Shown here piece after piece: positions 7,647-15,808 of a stretch of 15,836 bases of DNA. Within the stretch, counting starts at the first letter, position 1. Each line of letters starts with the position of its first letter. The stretch is from an uncultured Bacteroidota bacterium (GTDB lineage Bacteria; Bacteroidota; Bacteroidia; Chitinophagales; Chitinophagaceae). The stretch spans positions 1-15,836 of the forward strand of contig CAIZLI010000179.1 of NCBI GenBank assembly GCA_903933765.1. Direction: 5' to 3'. The notes beneath the pieces are model-generated. The model was given only the letters and a program-made list of their open reading frames with translations, was not told where the DNA came from and did no database searches. The translations under genes and the position numbers were made by a program.

Positions 7647-8912
7647 TTAAAGACTGAATAACTTTATGATACTATAAACACAAGTTCCAAATAGCAATAG
7701 TAGTATAGATTTAGGATGCCTATTTAAAAGCCAATACAAGCCTACAAAGAGGCAAAAATAATAATAAATAAGCCCAGCAATCCCTATATCATACTGTCGA
7801 TCCTCCATTTGAAAGAATTGGAAAAGCTGTCCAATACTTTTATTCATTGTTTGGATATACCAACCAATCCCTTTTGCTATGATTTCCTGTACAAATGCAA
7901 TTTTAGGCAAGACCATTAAAACCAATAAACCGTATAAAAGTATGCTGCTTAAGGGTACAAATAGGAAATTACCAATAATGGATAAACTTGAGCTTGTATG
8001 AAAATAATACAATACAATGGGTAATGTGGTTAACTGTGCAGCGATGGAGATGGCAAGATTGTTCCAAGCTAAATGCAATAATCGGTTGTCCATGGGTACT
8101 AATTGCAATAGCGGCTTATAAAAAAAATGGATCCCTAGCACAGCGGCATAGGAGAGTTGAAGTCCAATGCCTGAAATAATTTGACTATTGTAAAGCAATA
8201 CTAACATGATGCCAATACTGATGGTGTTAAGGGAAAATAAATTTTGATGAAAAAATCGACCAATCAAAATCGAACTAAAAAACAAACTTGCTCGAACCAC
8301 AGAGGGTCCAGCATGTGCGATAAGTGTATAAGACCAAACAAGTAGGAGTAGGGTGATCAATTTTGTCCATCTTGCCCAAATTGTATTGGGTAGCCAACGG
8401 GTACATTTTTCTAATAGTTTAAATAAAATATCCAAATGCATACCGCTGATGGCGATGATATGCAATATGCCAAGTTGTTGATAAGCTGTTTTTAGAGTAT
8501 AAGACATTTCTGTTTTTATACCAAACAATAAACTCTTTGCAAACGCATTCGATTCAGGATTCGCAAATGCATGGTCTAATTTTGATGTAAAGTATGCTCT
8601 GGTTTCAATGACCCATTGGGCTGAGACCATTTCACTCAAAAATGAATTTGAACTGTGATACTGTGCAACAGTTGCGCCCCATATTAATAGCATCAGTGTT
8701 GGTAATAGTCTTATACAGTTTGCTTTATATTTAAATGCATGCGCAATGCATAAAAGTAGATAGCTGACAAAAACAATGAGCAGTAAAGTTATTTGATCTA
8801 ATATTGGCCAGTATTGCTTTGTAGATTGATAGGCTAAAAAGCCAATCAAAATATAACAACAAATAAAAAATATAGGATTGGACGCCCTCCATAAGATCAA
8901 TTTATTTTGCAT
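7647..8912 (-). CDS. comEC: Compact ComEC/Rec2-family DNA-uptake channel
   Basis: Polytopic inner-membrane protein of the ComEC/Rec2 competence family, which forms the channel for single-stranded DNA in natural transformation. Three N-terminal hydrophobic segments lie near 12-30, 40-58 and 66-84. The core competence domain starts near 123 with AFAKSLLFGIKTEMS, then LGILHIIAISGMHLDIL (148-164), the PSVVRA motif (203-208), LQLSYAAVLGI (251-261) and a run of helices to the end. At 421 residues it is much shorter than the roughly 650-700 expected for Bacteroidota ComEC. Only about 30 residues separate the third segment from the core, where the DUF4131/OB-fold periplasmic domain normally sits. The C-terminal metallo-beta-lactamase domain found in some phyla is also absent. 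The frame is intact and the core motifs are conserved, so this looks like a reduced but real gene. DNA uptake has not been shown. Confidence 0.82.
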   Translation of the reverse strand: MQNKLILWRASNPIFFICCYILIGFLAYQSTKQYWPILDQITLLLIVFVSYLLLCIAHAFKYKANCIRLLPTLMLLIWGATVAQYHSSNSFLSEMVSAQWVIETRAYFTSKLDHAFANPESNAFAKSLLFGIKTEMSYTLKTAYQQLGILHIIAISGMHLDILFKLLEKCTRWLPNTIWARWTKLITLLLLVWSYTLIAHAGPSVVRASLFFSSILIGRFFHQNLFSLNTISIGIMLVLLYNSQIISGIGLQLSYAAVLGIHFFYKPLLQLVPMDNRLLHLAWNNLAISIAAQLTTLPIVLYYFHTSSSLSIIGNFLFVPLSSILLYGLLVLMVLPKIAFVQEIIAKGIGWYIQTMNKSIGQLFQFFQMEDRQYDIGIAGLIYYYFCLFVGLYWLLNRHPKSILLLLFGTCVYSIIKLFSL

Positions 8913-8958
8913 CTACAATCATAGTGCAAAAAAAGCGTCCTATACTTTCGGTAAATAC

Positions 8959-9666
8959 TTATTTCCCTAGGATAAAAATGGCTAATTTCTTATGCAGTTC
9001 GGGCTTATTATTTTTCCAATACTGTATGGTAGCTGTTTTGATCGACTCAGTTGGGCCGGTGATGTCCACACCAATACAGAGTTGGGTATTTGATTGGCAT
9101 GATTGAATAATCGCATCTAATAACTGATTGTTTCTGTAAGGCGTTTCAATAAACAACTGCGCAATGCCATTGGTAGTTACAATTTGCTCCAATTGTTGAA
9201 TTTTCTTTTTTCTTTCTGTCGCATCAATTGGCAGGTAGCCATTGAATGTAAATCCTTGTCCATTAAATCCGCTTGCCATTAAAGACAATAAGATAGAGGA
9301 TGGTCCCATATAAGGCTTGACCGTCGCACCTAATTGCTGCGCTGCGCTCACCAATAATTGTCCTGGATCTGCAATCCCCGCACAGCCTGCTTCGGAGACT
9401 ATGCCAATTGTTTTTCCTGATTTCAAAATTTGAATAAAATTATTGATCTGTGCCTCTTCAACTTGGTGTATGGTAAACCATTGGTAATTGTCAATCACCA
9501 TCTCTTTCCATATTTTTTTAAAATACCTTCTGGTTGTCTTTTCATTTTCCACAAAAAATACATCACAAGATTTGATCCATTGATTGACCTCTTTTGGAAT
9601 GGCTTCCCAACCTTCCTCATGCAATAACATAGGTAACAACAATACTTTTCCTAGTGCTTCTTTCAT
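8959..9666 (-). CDS. RsmI-like SAM-dependent methyltransferase (tetrapyrrole methylase fold)
   Basis: A 235-residue protein of the tetrapyrrole methylase fold, in the group related to RsmI (16S rRNA C1402 ribose 2'-O-methyltransferase) that Bacteroidota often carry beside a true RsmI. Visible traits are FFVENEKTTRRYFKKIWKEM (37-56), the SAM-site loop SEAGCAGIADPG (91-102), GPSSILLSLMASGFNGQGF (121-139), FNGYLP (141-146) and FIETPYRNN. RsmI proper usually has SDAGTP-type residues at the SAM loop and extra C-terminal sequence, so the exact target (rRNA or something else) is open. Its ATG shares an ATGA overlap with the stop of the EI24 gene before it, which points to translational coupling. Family confident; substrate unknown. 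Confidence 0.85.
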   Translation of the reverse strand: MKEALGKVLLLPMLLHEEGWEAIPKEVNQWIKSCDVFFVENEKTTRRYFKKIWKEMVIDNYQWFTIHQVEEAQINNFIQILKSGKTIGIVSEAGCAGIADPGQLLVSAAQQLGATVKPYMGPSSILLSLMASGFNGQGFTFNGYLPIDATERKKKIQQLEQIVTTNGIAQLFIETPYRNNQLLDAIIQSCQSNTQLCIGVDITGPTESIKTATIQYWKNNKPELHKKLAIFILGK

Positions 9667-10427
9667 GATTCGGTGTCTTTAATTTCTTGGGTATTCAAAT
9701 GTGCAGCAACCAGTGCATAAAATGGGGCAGTGATCCATCCAATGATAGGAAGTAGATGCAAAAGATAAAATACAATGCCATTTCCTGTTGGAAGCCCTTT
9801 ATGACTATTTAGATATGCAGCGGCAAAATTTCTATTATGTTTTTCTGTTGCCAAACCAAAATCCATCATGGCAAATCCAAGAAAATAGCTTTCCATTAAA
9901 ATGGTAAACAATGGTGTAAACCAGCCTACAACAGGCAATGTACAAACTAGGACAATGGGTATGAGATACACTGTCTGCCAAAGCATATTGTTTAAATTGA
10001 CTATCACCGACCTCATGACTAATTTATAGTAATCCTTTTTATTCAAAATAAAAGGAATCGATTGTTGTATCGCGACAATGCGCAAATGCAAATAAGCAAA
10101 TAGGGGTGCAAAAAATATTAAAAAAAGATACTTGAATAAGGCAAAGTAAAAAAGCAATAAAGTAAACCAAAGCCAGAAGCTACCCATGGTGATAAAAAAC
10201 CCAAGCCAATTACTATTCAAGCTATCAATGAATGCTTTTAGACCCGTTTTTAAGATGATAGATTCAATGAATAAACTTGATGTTTGTCCGAAATAGTTCA
10301 TGCCAATGATCAACAAAGTCGTGTAGATGATTCCAGGAATAACCATCCATTTCCATAATTTATGTGTTAAAATAAATTGATGGGCTAAAAAGTAAGCGCG
10401 TATGGATAAAATCAGTTCTTTAAGCAA
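9663..10427 (-). CDS. EI24/CysZ-like membrane protein
   Basis: Integral membrane protein of the EI24 domain family (254 residues), to which the sulfate permease CysZ belongs. Hydrophobic stretches lie near 27-47, 74-113 (a long double segment), 147-190 and 218-243. The region WTAPF-like near the end (GWITAPFYALVAAHL) and the PVVGWFTPLFTILMESYF stretch are typical of the family. The start codon is TTG: no in-frame ATG lies upstream, the first internal ATG would remove the N-terminal amphipathic segment, and the sequence MLKELILSIRAYF is the expected family start. It shares an ATGA overlap with the methyltransferase that follows, and lies 39 bases after upp. Sulfate transport is not supported by any neighbouring sulfur gene, so the function is left open. 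Confidence 0.8.
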   Translation of the reverse strand: MLKELILSIRAYFLAHQFILTHKLWKWMVIPGIIYTTLLIIGMNYFGQTSSLFIESIILKTGLKAFIDSLNSNWLGFFITMGSFWLWFTLLLFYFALFKYLFLIFFAPLFAYLHLRIVAIQQSIPFILNKKDYYKLVMRSVIVNLNNMLWQTVYLIPIVLVCTLPVVGWFTPLFTILMESYFLGFAMMDFGLATEKHNRNFAAAYLNSHKGLPTGNGIVFYLLHLLPIIGWITAPFYALVAAHLNTQEIKDTES

Positions 10428-10466
10428 TGCTTCGTATTTAGGATAAAGATACGAACGAACCGGGAC

Positions 10467-11120
10467 CTATGATTGCATTTTAGTGCCAAATGCAAGATCT
10501 CCAGCGTCACCTAAACCTGGCACGATATAGCTCTTGTCATTTAAAATAGGATCAATTGCAGCACACCAGATTGGGGTATCGGCGCCCAATTCTTTTTCTA
10601 CATGTTCAATACCTTTCTGACTAGCAATCGTCACAACAATATGAATTTGTGCCGGAGTATATGTTTTTTGAATCGCTTGAATGGTCTCCACTAATGATGC
10701 ACCAGTCGCTAACATAGGGTCACATAAGATTAAAACGCGGTCATTTAAATTAGGGCAACTTAAATATTCAAGACTGATTTCAAAACTACCATCTGGGTGG
10801 TGTTTTCTGTAAGCAGAGATGAAAGCATTATCTGCTTTATCAAAATAGTTCAACATGCCTTGATGCAATGGCAGGCCAGCTCTTAGGATGGTTGCCAATA
10901 CAGGTTGCTCTTTTAGTAATTGAGTAGGCGCAATACCCAACGGAGTTGTGACTTCAACAGGTTTAAATTGCAAGGTTTTGCTTAATTCATAAGCAGCTAC
11001 TTCTCCAATACGTTCTATATTTCTTCTAAAACGCATTCTATCATTTTGCACATGCACATCTCTCAATTCTGCTACCCAATGATTTAGTAAACTATTATTT
11101 TTGCTTAAGTCAATGACCAT
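10467..11120 (-). CDS. upp: Uracil phosphoribosyltransferase
   Basis: Cytosolic pyrimidine-salvage enzyme that converts uracil and PRPP to UMP and pyrophosphate. It has 217 residues, close to the usual 208-215. The PRPP-binding loop reads DPMLATGAS (134-142), and the C-terminal uracil-binding stretch is PGLGDAGDLAFGTK, matching the family GDAGDRxFGT pattern. The ILRAGLPL segment in the middle is the conserved dimer/loop region. It lies 43 bases after ade on the same strand, so two base-salvage genes sit side by side. The stop is TAG. Confidence 0.96.
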   Translation of the reverse strand: MVIDLSKNNSLLNHWVAELRDVHVQNDRMRFRRNIERIGEVAAYELSKTLQFKPVEVTTPLGIAPTQLLKEQPVLATILRAGLPLHQGMLNYFDKADNAFISAYRKHHPDGSFEISLEYLSCPNLNDRVLILCDPMLATGASLVETIQAIQKTYTPAQIHIVVTIASQKGIEHVEKELGADTPIWCAAIDPILNDKSYIVPGLGDAGDLAFGTKMQS

Positions 11121-11163
11121 ATACTTTTTATTTCGTTATTGCTAAAATACCAATACTATAAAA

Positions 11164-12795
11164 TTAATAAAATTTAAATTGGTCTCCATCAAAAAGCCCA
11201 AGATCACTCATTTTTAGGTGTGGGATCACTAATAATGCCATAAAACTAAGGGTCATAAAGGGAGAACCAAGTGGGGTGCCTAATGATTTAGCCATTTTGT
11301 CAATTTCAATATAGTCATTAGCAACCTGATAAGGGTCGGCAGTACTCATTAATCCAGCCACTGGCAAACCAATGACTTTTGATGCATCATTTTGCACACA
11401 ACTGATGCCACCTTTGTCTTGCACCACTAAGTTGATTGCTTTTAAAATGCTTTCATCGTCTACTCCAACTGCAATGATATTGTGACTATCATGCGCCACG
11501 GTCGAAGCAATCGCACCTGTTTTAAATCCGAATGATTGAATGAGTCCAATTTTTGGTGTTGCTGCATGGTAACGATTGTACACCACTACTTTCAAAATAT
11601 CTTTTTCGGTATCTGCTACAATCTTGTTGTCTATGATACTTGGTTTAGTCCAAACCAAATTGGTAATCAACTGTCCGTCAATAGCGTGTATCACAGGCAC
11701 CAAACCATCTTTGGATGGATATGCTGTAACAGGTAATTGAAGTTCATGTATTTCAATTGGGTGTGCATTGAATTGATTGATACTTGTCGCTTGAACTGGT
11801 TCGATCAATGAATGGCCGCTCTTTGCAACCAATTGTCCATCAATATAAGTTTCCAGGACTTTAAAATTTGTAAGATCTTCTACCAAAATCAAATTTGCGG
11901 GATCATACACTCTTGCAAAACCAGTTGGTAATTGATAATGTAGTACCGGATTAATACAGGCAGCTCTCAATACATTGAATACATTGATTCCTTTAGCGAC
12001 GGCTCTAGCACATAATTGATTGATATGCCCTTCCAATAAACTATCTGGATGTTTATCGTCGCTACACAACATGATTTTTTTAGGATGGTCATCGATCAAC
12101 TCATACAATGCTTCAAAATTTTTAGCGGCACTTCCTTCACGAATCAAAATATGCATCCCAAAACTTAGTTTATCCACCGCTTCTTCCATTGTGAAACATT
12201 CGTGGTCGGTGCTAATGCCTGCCTCTATATATTGTTTTGCTTGTTCGCCCATTAGTCCGGGTGCATGCCCATCAACCGGTTTGCCAATAGCATGAGCTGC
12301 TTTTATTTTTTGCATGACTTCTGTATCCTGATGCAAGACACCAGGGAAGTTCATCATTTCACTTAAATAATAAATATCTGGAGAAGCCAGGAGCTTTGCA
12401 GTAGCGACACTATCAATGTTTGCGCCTGCTGTTTCAAATGCTGTTGCTGGCACGCAGCTTGGTGCACCAAAGAAAAAATGAAACTGTACCTTTTTACCAT
12501 TGTCAATCATATATTGCACACCCTCTAATCCACATACATTCGCTATTTCATGCGGATCACTGATAGTGCCGATGGTACCATGAACAACTGCTAGTCTTGC
12601 AAATGAACTAGGCACTAACATACTACTTTCAATATGCACATGGCTGTCTATAAAGCCTGGTAATATAAATTGATTCGGGGCTATTGCGCATTCAGTGATA
12701 GATACAATCATGCCTTCTTGTATGCTTATTTCAGCAGCATAAATACGTTTATTTAGAATATCAACGTATTGCCCATGAATGGTAGTTGTTTGCAT
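11164..12795 (-). CDS. ade: Adenine deaminase
   Basis: Deaminates adenine to hypoxanthine and ammonia in purine salvage; an amidohydrolase-superfamily metal enzyme of the Ade (not ADD-like) type, 543 residues. The first metal-binding motif is PGFIDSHVHIESSM with His52 and His54, followed by SDPHEIANVCG. Later come GHAPGL, the DHECFTMEEA segment and CSDDKHPDSLLEGH, which supply further metal and catalytic residues. The C-terminal part carries VAHDSHNIIAVG and ends in a PLGSPFMTLSFMALLVIPHLK stretch usual for the family. It lies 21 bases after the DUF5916 gene. Together with upp and purH it supports base recycling; no phosphoribosyltransferase for hypoxanthine is in the window. Confidence 0.96.
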   Translation of the reverse strand: MQTTTIHGQYVDILNKRIYAAEISIQEGMIVSITECAIAPNQFILPGFIDSHVHIESSMLVPSSFARLAVVHGTIGTISDPHEIANVCGLEGVQYMIDNGKKVQFHFFFGAPSCVPATAFETAGANIDSVATAKLLASPDIYYLSEMMNFPGVLHQDTEVMQKIKAAHAIGKPVDGHAPGLMGEQAKQYIEAGISTDHECFTMEEAVDKLSFGMHILIREGSAAKNFEALYELIDDHPKKIMLCSDDKHPDSLLEGHINQLCARAVAKGINVFNVLRAACINPVLHYQLPTGFARVYDPANLILVEDLTNFKVLETYIDGQLVAKSGHSLIEPVQATSINQFNAHPIEIHELQLPVTAYPSKDGLVPVIHAIDGQLITNLVWTKPSIIDNKIVADTEKDILKVVVYNRYHAATPKIGLIQSFGFKTGAIASTVAHDSHNIIAVGVDDESILKAINLVVQDKGGISCVQNDASKVIGLPVAGLMSTADPYQVANDYIEIDKMAKSLGTPLGSPFMTLSFMALLVIPHLKMSDLGLFDGDQFKFY

Positions 12796-12816
12796 TTTAT
12801 TGCTTAGTGTTTTGAA

Positions 12817-15033
12817 TTAAAACCAGTAACTAAGCTTAAAGATAAGTGCTCTATTCTTATTTTTAAATAAAGGATCTGTAAAATAATTATCTGTATAGAC
12901 TAAAAAGAAGTCGCTCATCGGTTTGTAACGGTATTGTAATCGACTATTGATATTAAAGTTGTTACTCTGTGTATTGTATTGAATAAATGTGGTCCAAAAT
13001 AACTTCGTATTAAAATTATATTCAATTCTAGGCGCTACTAAAAATAATTTTGTACTTCCATAAACACCAGGCAATTGAATATGATTGAACTGAGCGTTTA
13101 AACGAAGGTTAAGATGTGGTTGGTTTCTCCAGTTGATCCCAGCCCCAAAACCTTGAACAGTTCCATTGTAAAATTGTCCAAATGAAACATCAGTCATCCA
13201 TCCAAATAATTTTCTTGTGTCAGAATTATAGCCAATTCCAAATCTACCATATTGATATTGTGCCGCTGGGAGAGGTTCGCCATCTGTAAATCTGGTAGCA
13301 AAAAGCAAATTGGTTACGTTGTTGCTAAGACGTAACCTTATATTGGAAGCATTTTTAAAATCTGCTTTAACTTCAATACCAGTTTCCCATTCGTTAAAAC
13401 TATTATCTGGATTAAATATAATAGCATTCTTTACAGAGGTTTCAATCCTGCCAAGCTTACCTTTTGATGGTAAAATATTGTAAGAGATCTCTGAAAAAAA
13501 ATGCTTGAATCCAACCCTAATCACCGTATCTCGAATGGCATCATAATTTTCGATTCTTTGAACGAATCCCATGTCGGTATAATAGTTCTTGTCTACATTG
13601 GCCAAGTCAATGACAAGTCCAAATTTTCGAGTATTATAACTTGCGCCAACTTCATAATAATTATTGAGGTCTTTGATAGTTGGCTTGATGGCTATATTAT
13701 AATTCGCCCAATATCCTACGGTACCCTCTGCATTGGAATAGTCAAAGCTAACACCCGCGTTCCTTCCATATTTGCTTAATGGATTTAATTTTTCTTCTTC
13801 AACCGAAATAAAATTTTCTCTATTCAAAAAATAGCCTTTGATCATGGATCTTTTTAAAACTCTTTTTTGCAATGTAAATGCCGAAAAATTTTCAGGTGCA
13901 TAATCTCCTTGCCTACCTGTTTGCATATTCATTGCACCAATCCTTACATCAGGAGATAAATTACCAGAAAGTCTTGCACCAAATAGAATAGGAATTTTAT
14001 TTCCTTTTTTATCTAAACCAATGGTTCTTGAATAGAATGGTCTAATAGGAGGAATACCAAATCCAGCAAATAAATCTGAGTTTTCTAAAAAGAAGGCCCT
14101 TCGTTCAGGTAAGAAAATATTATATCTAGTTAAGTTGGTCACTTGGTTATCTACTTCTACTTGTGAGAAGTCGGGATTCACAGTTAAGTCAAGGTTCAAA
14201 GAAGAATTCAAGGCAATTTTTGCATCAAATCCTGCATTGCCAGTGGTATTTGTTTGGCCTGATTGTTTATCATCAGATGCACCCCCAGTTAGATAAGGCA
14301 ATAGGATCACATTGTTTGAGCTAACAGGAGGCTTTTCCTCCCACTGCATTAATCCTGTTAATCCAAGATCGTAGGATTTAAAATTAGTCGCAACTCTGGT
14401 CCAAGTACTGTATTCAAAATTTTTGGCATCTATACGTACAAAATTCACCCCCCAATTTTTATTTTCAGCATCATAACGAATAGATTTAAATGGAATGGCG
14501 ATTTCTGCAATCCAGTAATTTCCATATTCTTTGGTCATTGAAAACCATTTACTATCCCAGCTATAATTAATCCCGTCACTACTCGATCCTGATAATTGAT
14601 CTTCTGATTGCACATTCAATGTACTCAATACAAAATAAAAGCCATTGGTTTGTTGATTGGTAGGATCCAAGATAATGCCTACACCATCCATCCCGTCATG
14701 TCCTACATCTCTTTTTAAACTTCTTGTAATTGCAGTCCCACTATCGTACACTTTGAAACCGAAGTATAAAAACTTGTCGTCGTATAAAAATTTGACTTCT
14801 GTTTGTTTTTTGGGATCGCCTATGTCATTAGGAAATTTCTTTTTAAAATCAGTGACTGCAGTAACCGTATTCCAAGCAGCCTCATCCATGACCCCATCTA
14901 ATTTGATGGTCATTTTTGCAGGCTTGATTGTAAGCTGAAATTCTTTCTGATTTGGAGCCGTAGTTTGACCTATTGCAGATTGAACAAATAGCAAAAATAG
15001 CAGGATGGGGCAAAATGGGATAGGTCGTTTCAT
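12817..15033 (-). CDS. DUF5916 outer-membrane protein with CBM9-like N-terminal domain
   Basis: Exported protein of 738 residues. A Sec signal peptide ends near AIG-Q (about residue 22). A carbohydrate-binding family 9-like/DOMON beta domain follows, about residues 36-230, starting with the typical IKLDGVMDEAAWN and FLYDDKFLYFGFKVYDSG. The rest is the DUF5916 domain, with the signature NPDFSQVEVDNQVTNLTRYN and the LPERRAFFLENSDLF motif near residues 283-325. The C-terminus ends in aromatic residues (YWF), the mark of outer-membrane beta-barrels in this phylum. The substrate and role of such proteins are not established; binding or passage of a glycan is possible but unproven. It sits between trmD and ade without functional relation to either and may have its own promoter. 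Confidence 0.87.
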   Translation of the reverse strand: MKRPIPFCPILLFLLFVQSAIGQTTAPNQKEFQLTIKPAKMTIKLDGVMDEAAWNTVTAVTDFKKKFPNDIGDPKKQTEVKFLYDDKFLYFGFKVYDSGTAITRSLKRDVGHDGMDGVGIILDPTNQQTNGFYFVLSTLNVQSEDQLSGSSSDGINYSWDSKWFSMTKEYGNYWIAEIAIPFKSIRYDAENKNWGVNFVRIDAKNFEYSTWTRVATNFKSYDLGLTGLMQWEEKPPVSSNNVILLPYLTGGASDDKQSGQTNTTGNAGFDAKIALNSSLNLDLTVNPDFSQVEVDNQVTNLTRYNIFLPERRAFFLENSDLFAGFGIPPIRPFYSRTIGLDKKGNKIPILFGARLSGNLSPDVRIGAMNMQTGRQGDYAPENFSAFTLQKRVLKRSMIKGYFLNRENFISVEEEKLNPLSKYGRNAGVSFDYSNAEGTVGYWANYNIAIKPTIKDLNNYYEVGASYNTRKFGLVIDLANVDKNYYTDMGFVQRIENYDAIRDTVIRVGFKHFFSEISYNILPSKGKLGRIETSVKNAIIFNPDNSFNEWETGIEVKADFKNASNIRLRLSNNVTNLLFATRFTDGEPLPAAQYQYGRFGIGYNSDTRKLFGWMTDVSFGQFYNGTVQGFGAGINWRNQPHLNLRLNAQFNHIQLPGVYGSTKLFLVAPRIEYNFNTKLFWTTFIQYNTQSNNFNINSRLQYRYKPMSDFFLVYTDNYFTDPLFKNKNRALIFKLSYWF

Positions 15034-15051
15034 CTAATTTTTTTGGACGAG

Positions 15052-15086
15052 CAAAGATGCAAATATTAACCGAAAAATAGGGGCAA
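15052..15086 (-). promoter_or_regulatory. Weak candidate promoter for the DUF5916 gene
   Basis: On the minus strand CATCTTTG (15052-15059) differs by one base from the -7 element TAnnTTTG, and a TTG (15084-15086) lies 24 bases upstream, slightly longer than the usual 17-23. The predicted start would lie a few bases before the ATG at 15033. The gap of 79 bases after trmD leaves room for it. It is only a motif match. Confidence 0.3.
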
Positions 15087-15098
15087 TTTGTTACAAAT
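15086..15098. repeat. Palindrome between trmD and the DUF5916 gene
   Basis: ATTTGT and ACAAAT flank a single base, a perfect 13-base palindrome placed 14 bases after the trmD stop and upstream of the candidate promoter for the next gene. Its size suits a dimeric regulator site more than a terminator. It could also be chance in AT-rich sequence. Confidence 0.3.
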
Positions 15099-15112
15099 GG
15101 TAAACGAATGCC

Positions 15113-15796
15113 TTAGTCCTTATCTAATAGGTCTGGGCGTCTTTGTTTGGTTCTTATCATCGCCTGTTCTGTTCTCCATTGATCCACCTTTTTTGGGTCA
15201 CCTTGTAATAATACTTCTGGAACAGCTAATCCACGGAAATCTGCTGGCCTAGAGAACACTGGGGGTGCCAATAAATTATCTTGAAACGAATCGGTCAATG
15301 CAGAGGTTTCGTCATTTAATACACCAGGGATCAATCTCCCCACTGCATCTACAATGACTGCAGCAGCCAATTCTCCTCCGCTCAAAACATAGTCTCCAAT
15401 TGAAATTTCTTGAGTCACATAGAGGTCTCGAATTCTTTGATCAATCCCTTTGTAGTGTCCGCAAATGACCAGGATCCTATTTTTTAAGGATAAGGTATTG
15501 GCGTCTTTTTGATCGAATCTTTTGCCATCTGGTGTGACAAAAATAATTTCATCAAATGCACCGCCTTCTTTTTGTAAATCATCAATCGCATTGGCCAAGG
15601 GCTCACACATGATCACCATACCAGCCCCGCCTCCATATTGATAATCATCTACCTGTCCATGTTTGTTAATGGCCCAGTTTCTTAATTGATGTAATTTGAT
15701 ATCAAGATGCCCGCGCTCTTGTGCACGCTTCATAATGCTATGTGCAAAAGGGCTTTCAAGAAGTTCCGGAAGGACTGTAAGAATTTCAATGGTCAT
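15113..15796 (-). CDS. trmD: tRNA (guanine37-N1)-methyltransferase TrmD
   Basis: Methylates N1 of G37 next to the anticodon in tRNAs that read CNN codons, preventing +1 frameshifts; an essential SPOUT-family enzyme working as a dimer. The length of 227 residues fits the family. The trefoil-knot SAM site is visible in YGGGAGM (54-60), CGHYKGIDQRI (112-122) and ISIGDYVLSGGELAA (131-145). Arg154 and Asp169 fall where the E. coli catalytic residues are. The tail has VPEVLLQGDP and WRTEQAMIRTKQRRPDLL. The classical neighbours rpsP, rimM and rplS are not seen: the gene after is DUF5916, and the window ends 40 bases before the start. An exact -7 element lies four bases upstream of the ATG. Confidence 0.97.
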   Translation of the reverse strand: MTIEILTVLPELLESPFAHSIMKRAQERGHLDIKLHQLRNWAINKHGQVDDYQYGGGAGMVIMCEPLANAIDDLQKEGGAFDEIIFVTPDGKRFDQKDANTLSLKNRILVICGHYKGIDQRIRDLYVTQEISIGDYVLSGGELAAAVIVDAVGRLIPGVLNDETSALTDSFQDNLLAPPVFSRPADFRGLAVPEVLLQGDPKKVDQWRTEQAMIRTKQRRPDLLDKD

Positions 15797-15800
15797 GCTA

Positions 15801-15808
15801 CAAAGATA
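15801..15808 (-). promoter_or_regulatory. Exact -7 promoter element next to the trmD start
   Basis: TATCTTTG on the minus strand matches TAnnTTTG exactly and ends four bases before the trmD ATG. A TTG upstream is only 13 bases away, short of the usual 17-23, and no other TTG is in range, so the -33 part is weak. If used, the transcript would start at or within a few bases of the ATG. Confidence 0.4.

Noticed and set aside
7647..8912. comEC as a pseudogene
   Set aside because: The frame is uninterrupted, the core motifs are intact, and the start and stop fit between tight neighbours; a reduced functional form is more likely.
8924..9106. Plus-strand open frame of 60 codons across the comEC/methyltransferase gap
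   Set aside because: It runs mostly antisense to the clear methyltransferase gene, has no recognisable motif, and fits a chance frame.
12020..12295. Plus-strand open frame of 91 codons inside ade
   Set aside because: It is antisense to the conserved metal-binding and substrate segments of ade; its composition follows from the ade codons. The same applies to the antisense frames at 4209-4469, 13501-13779 and 14657-14938.
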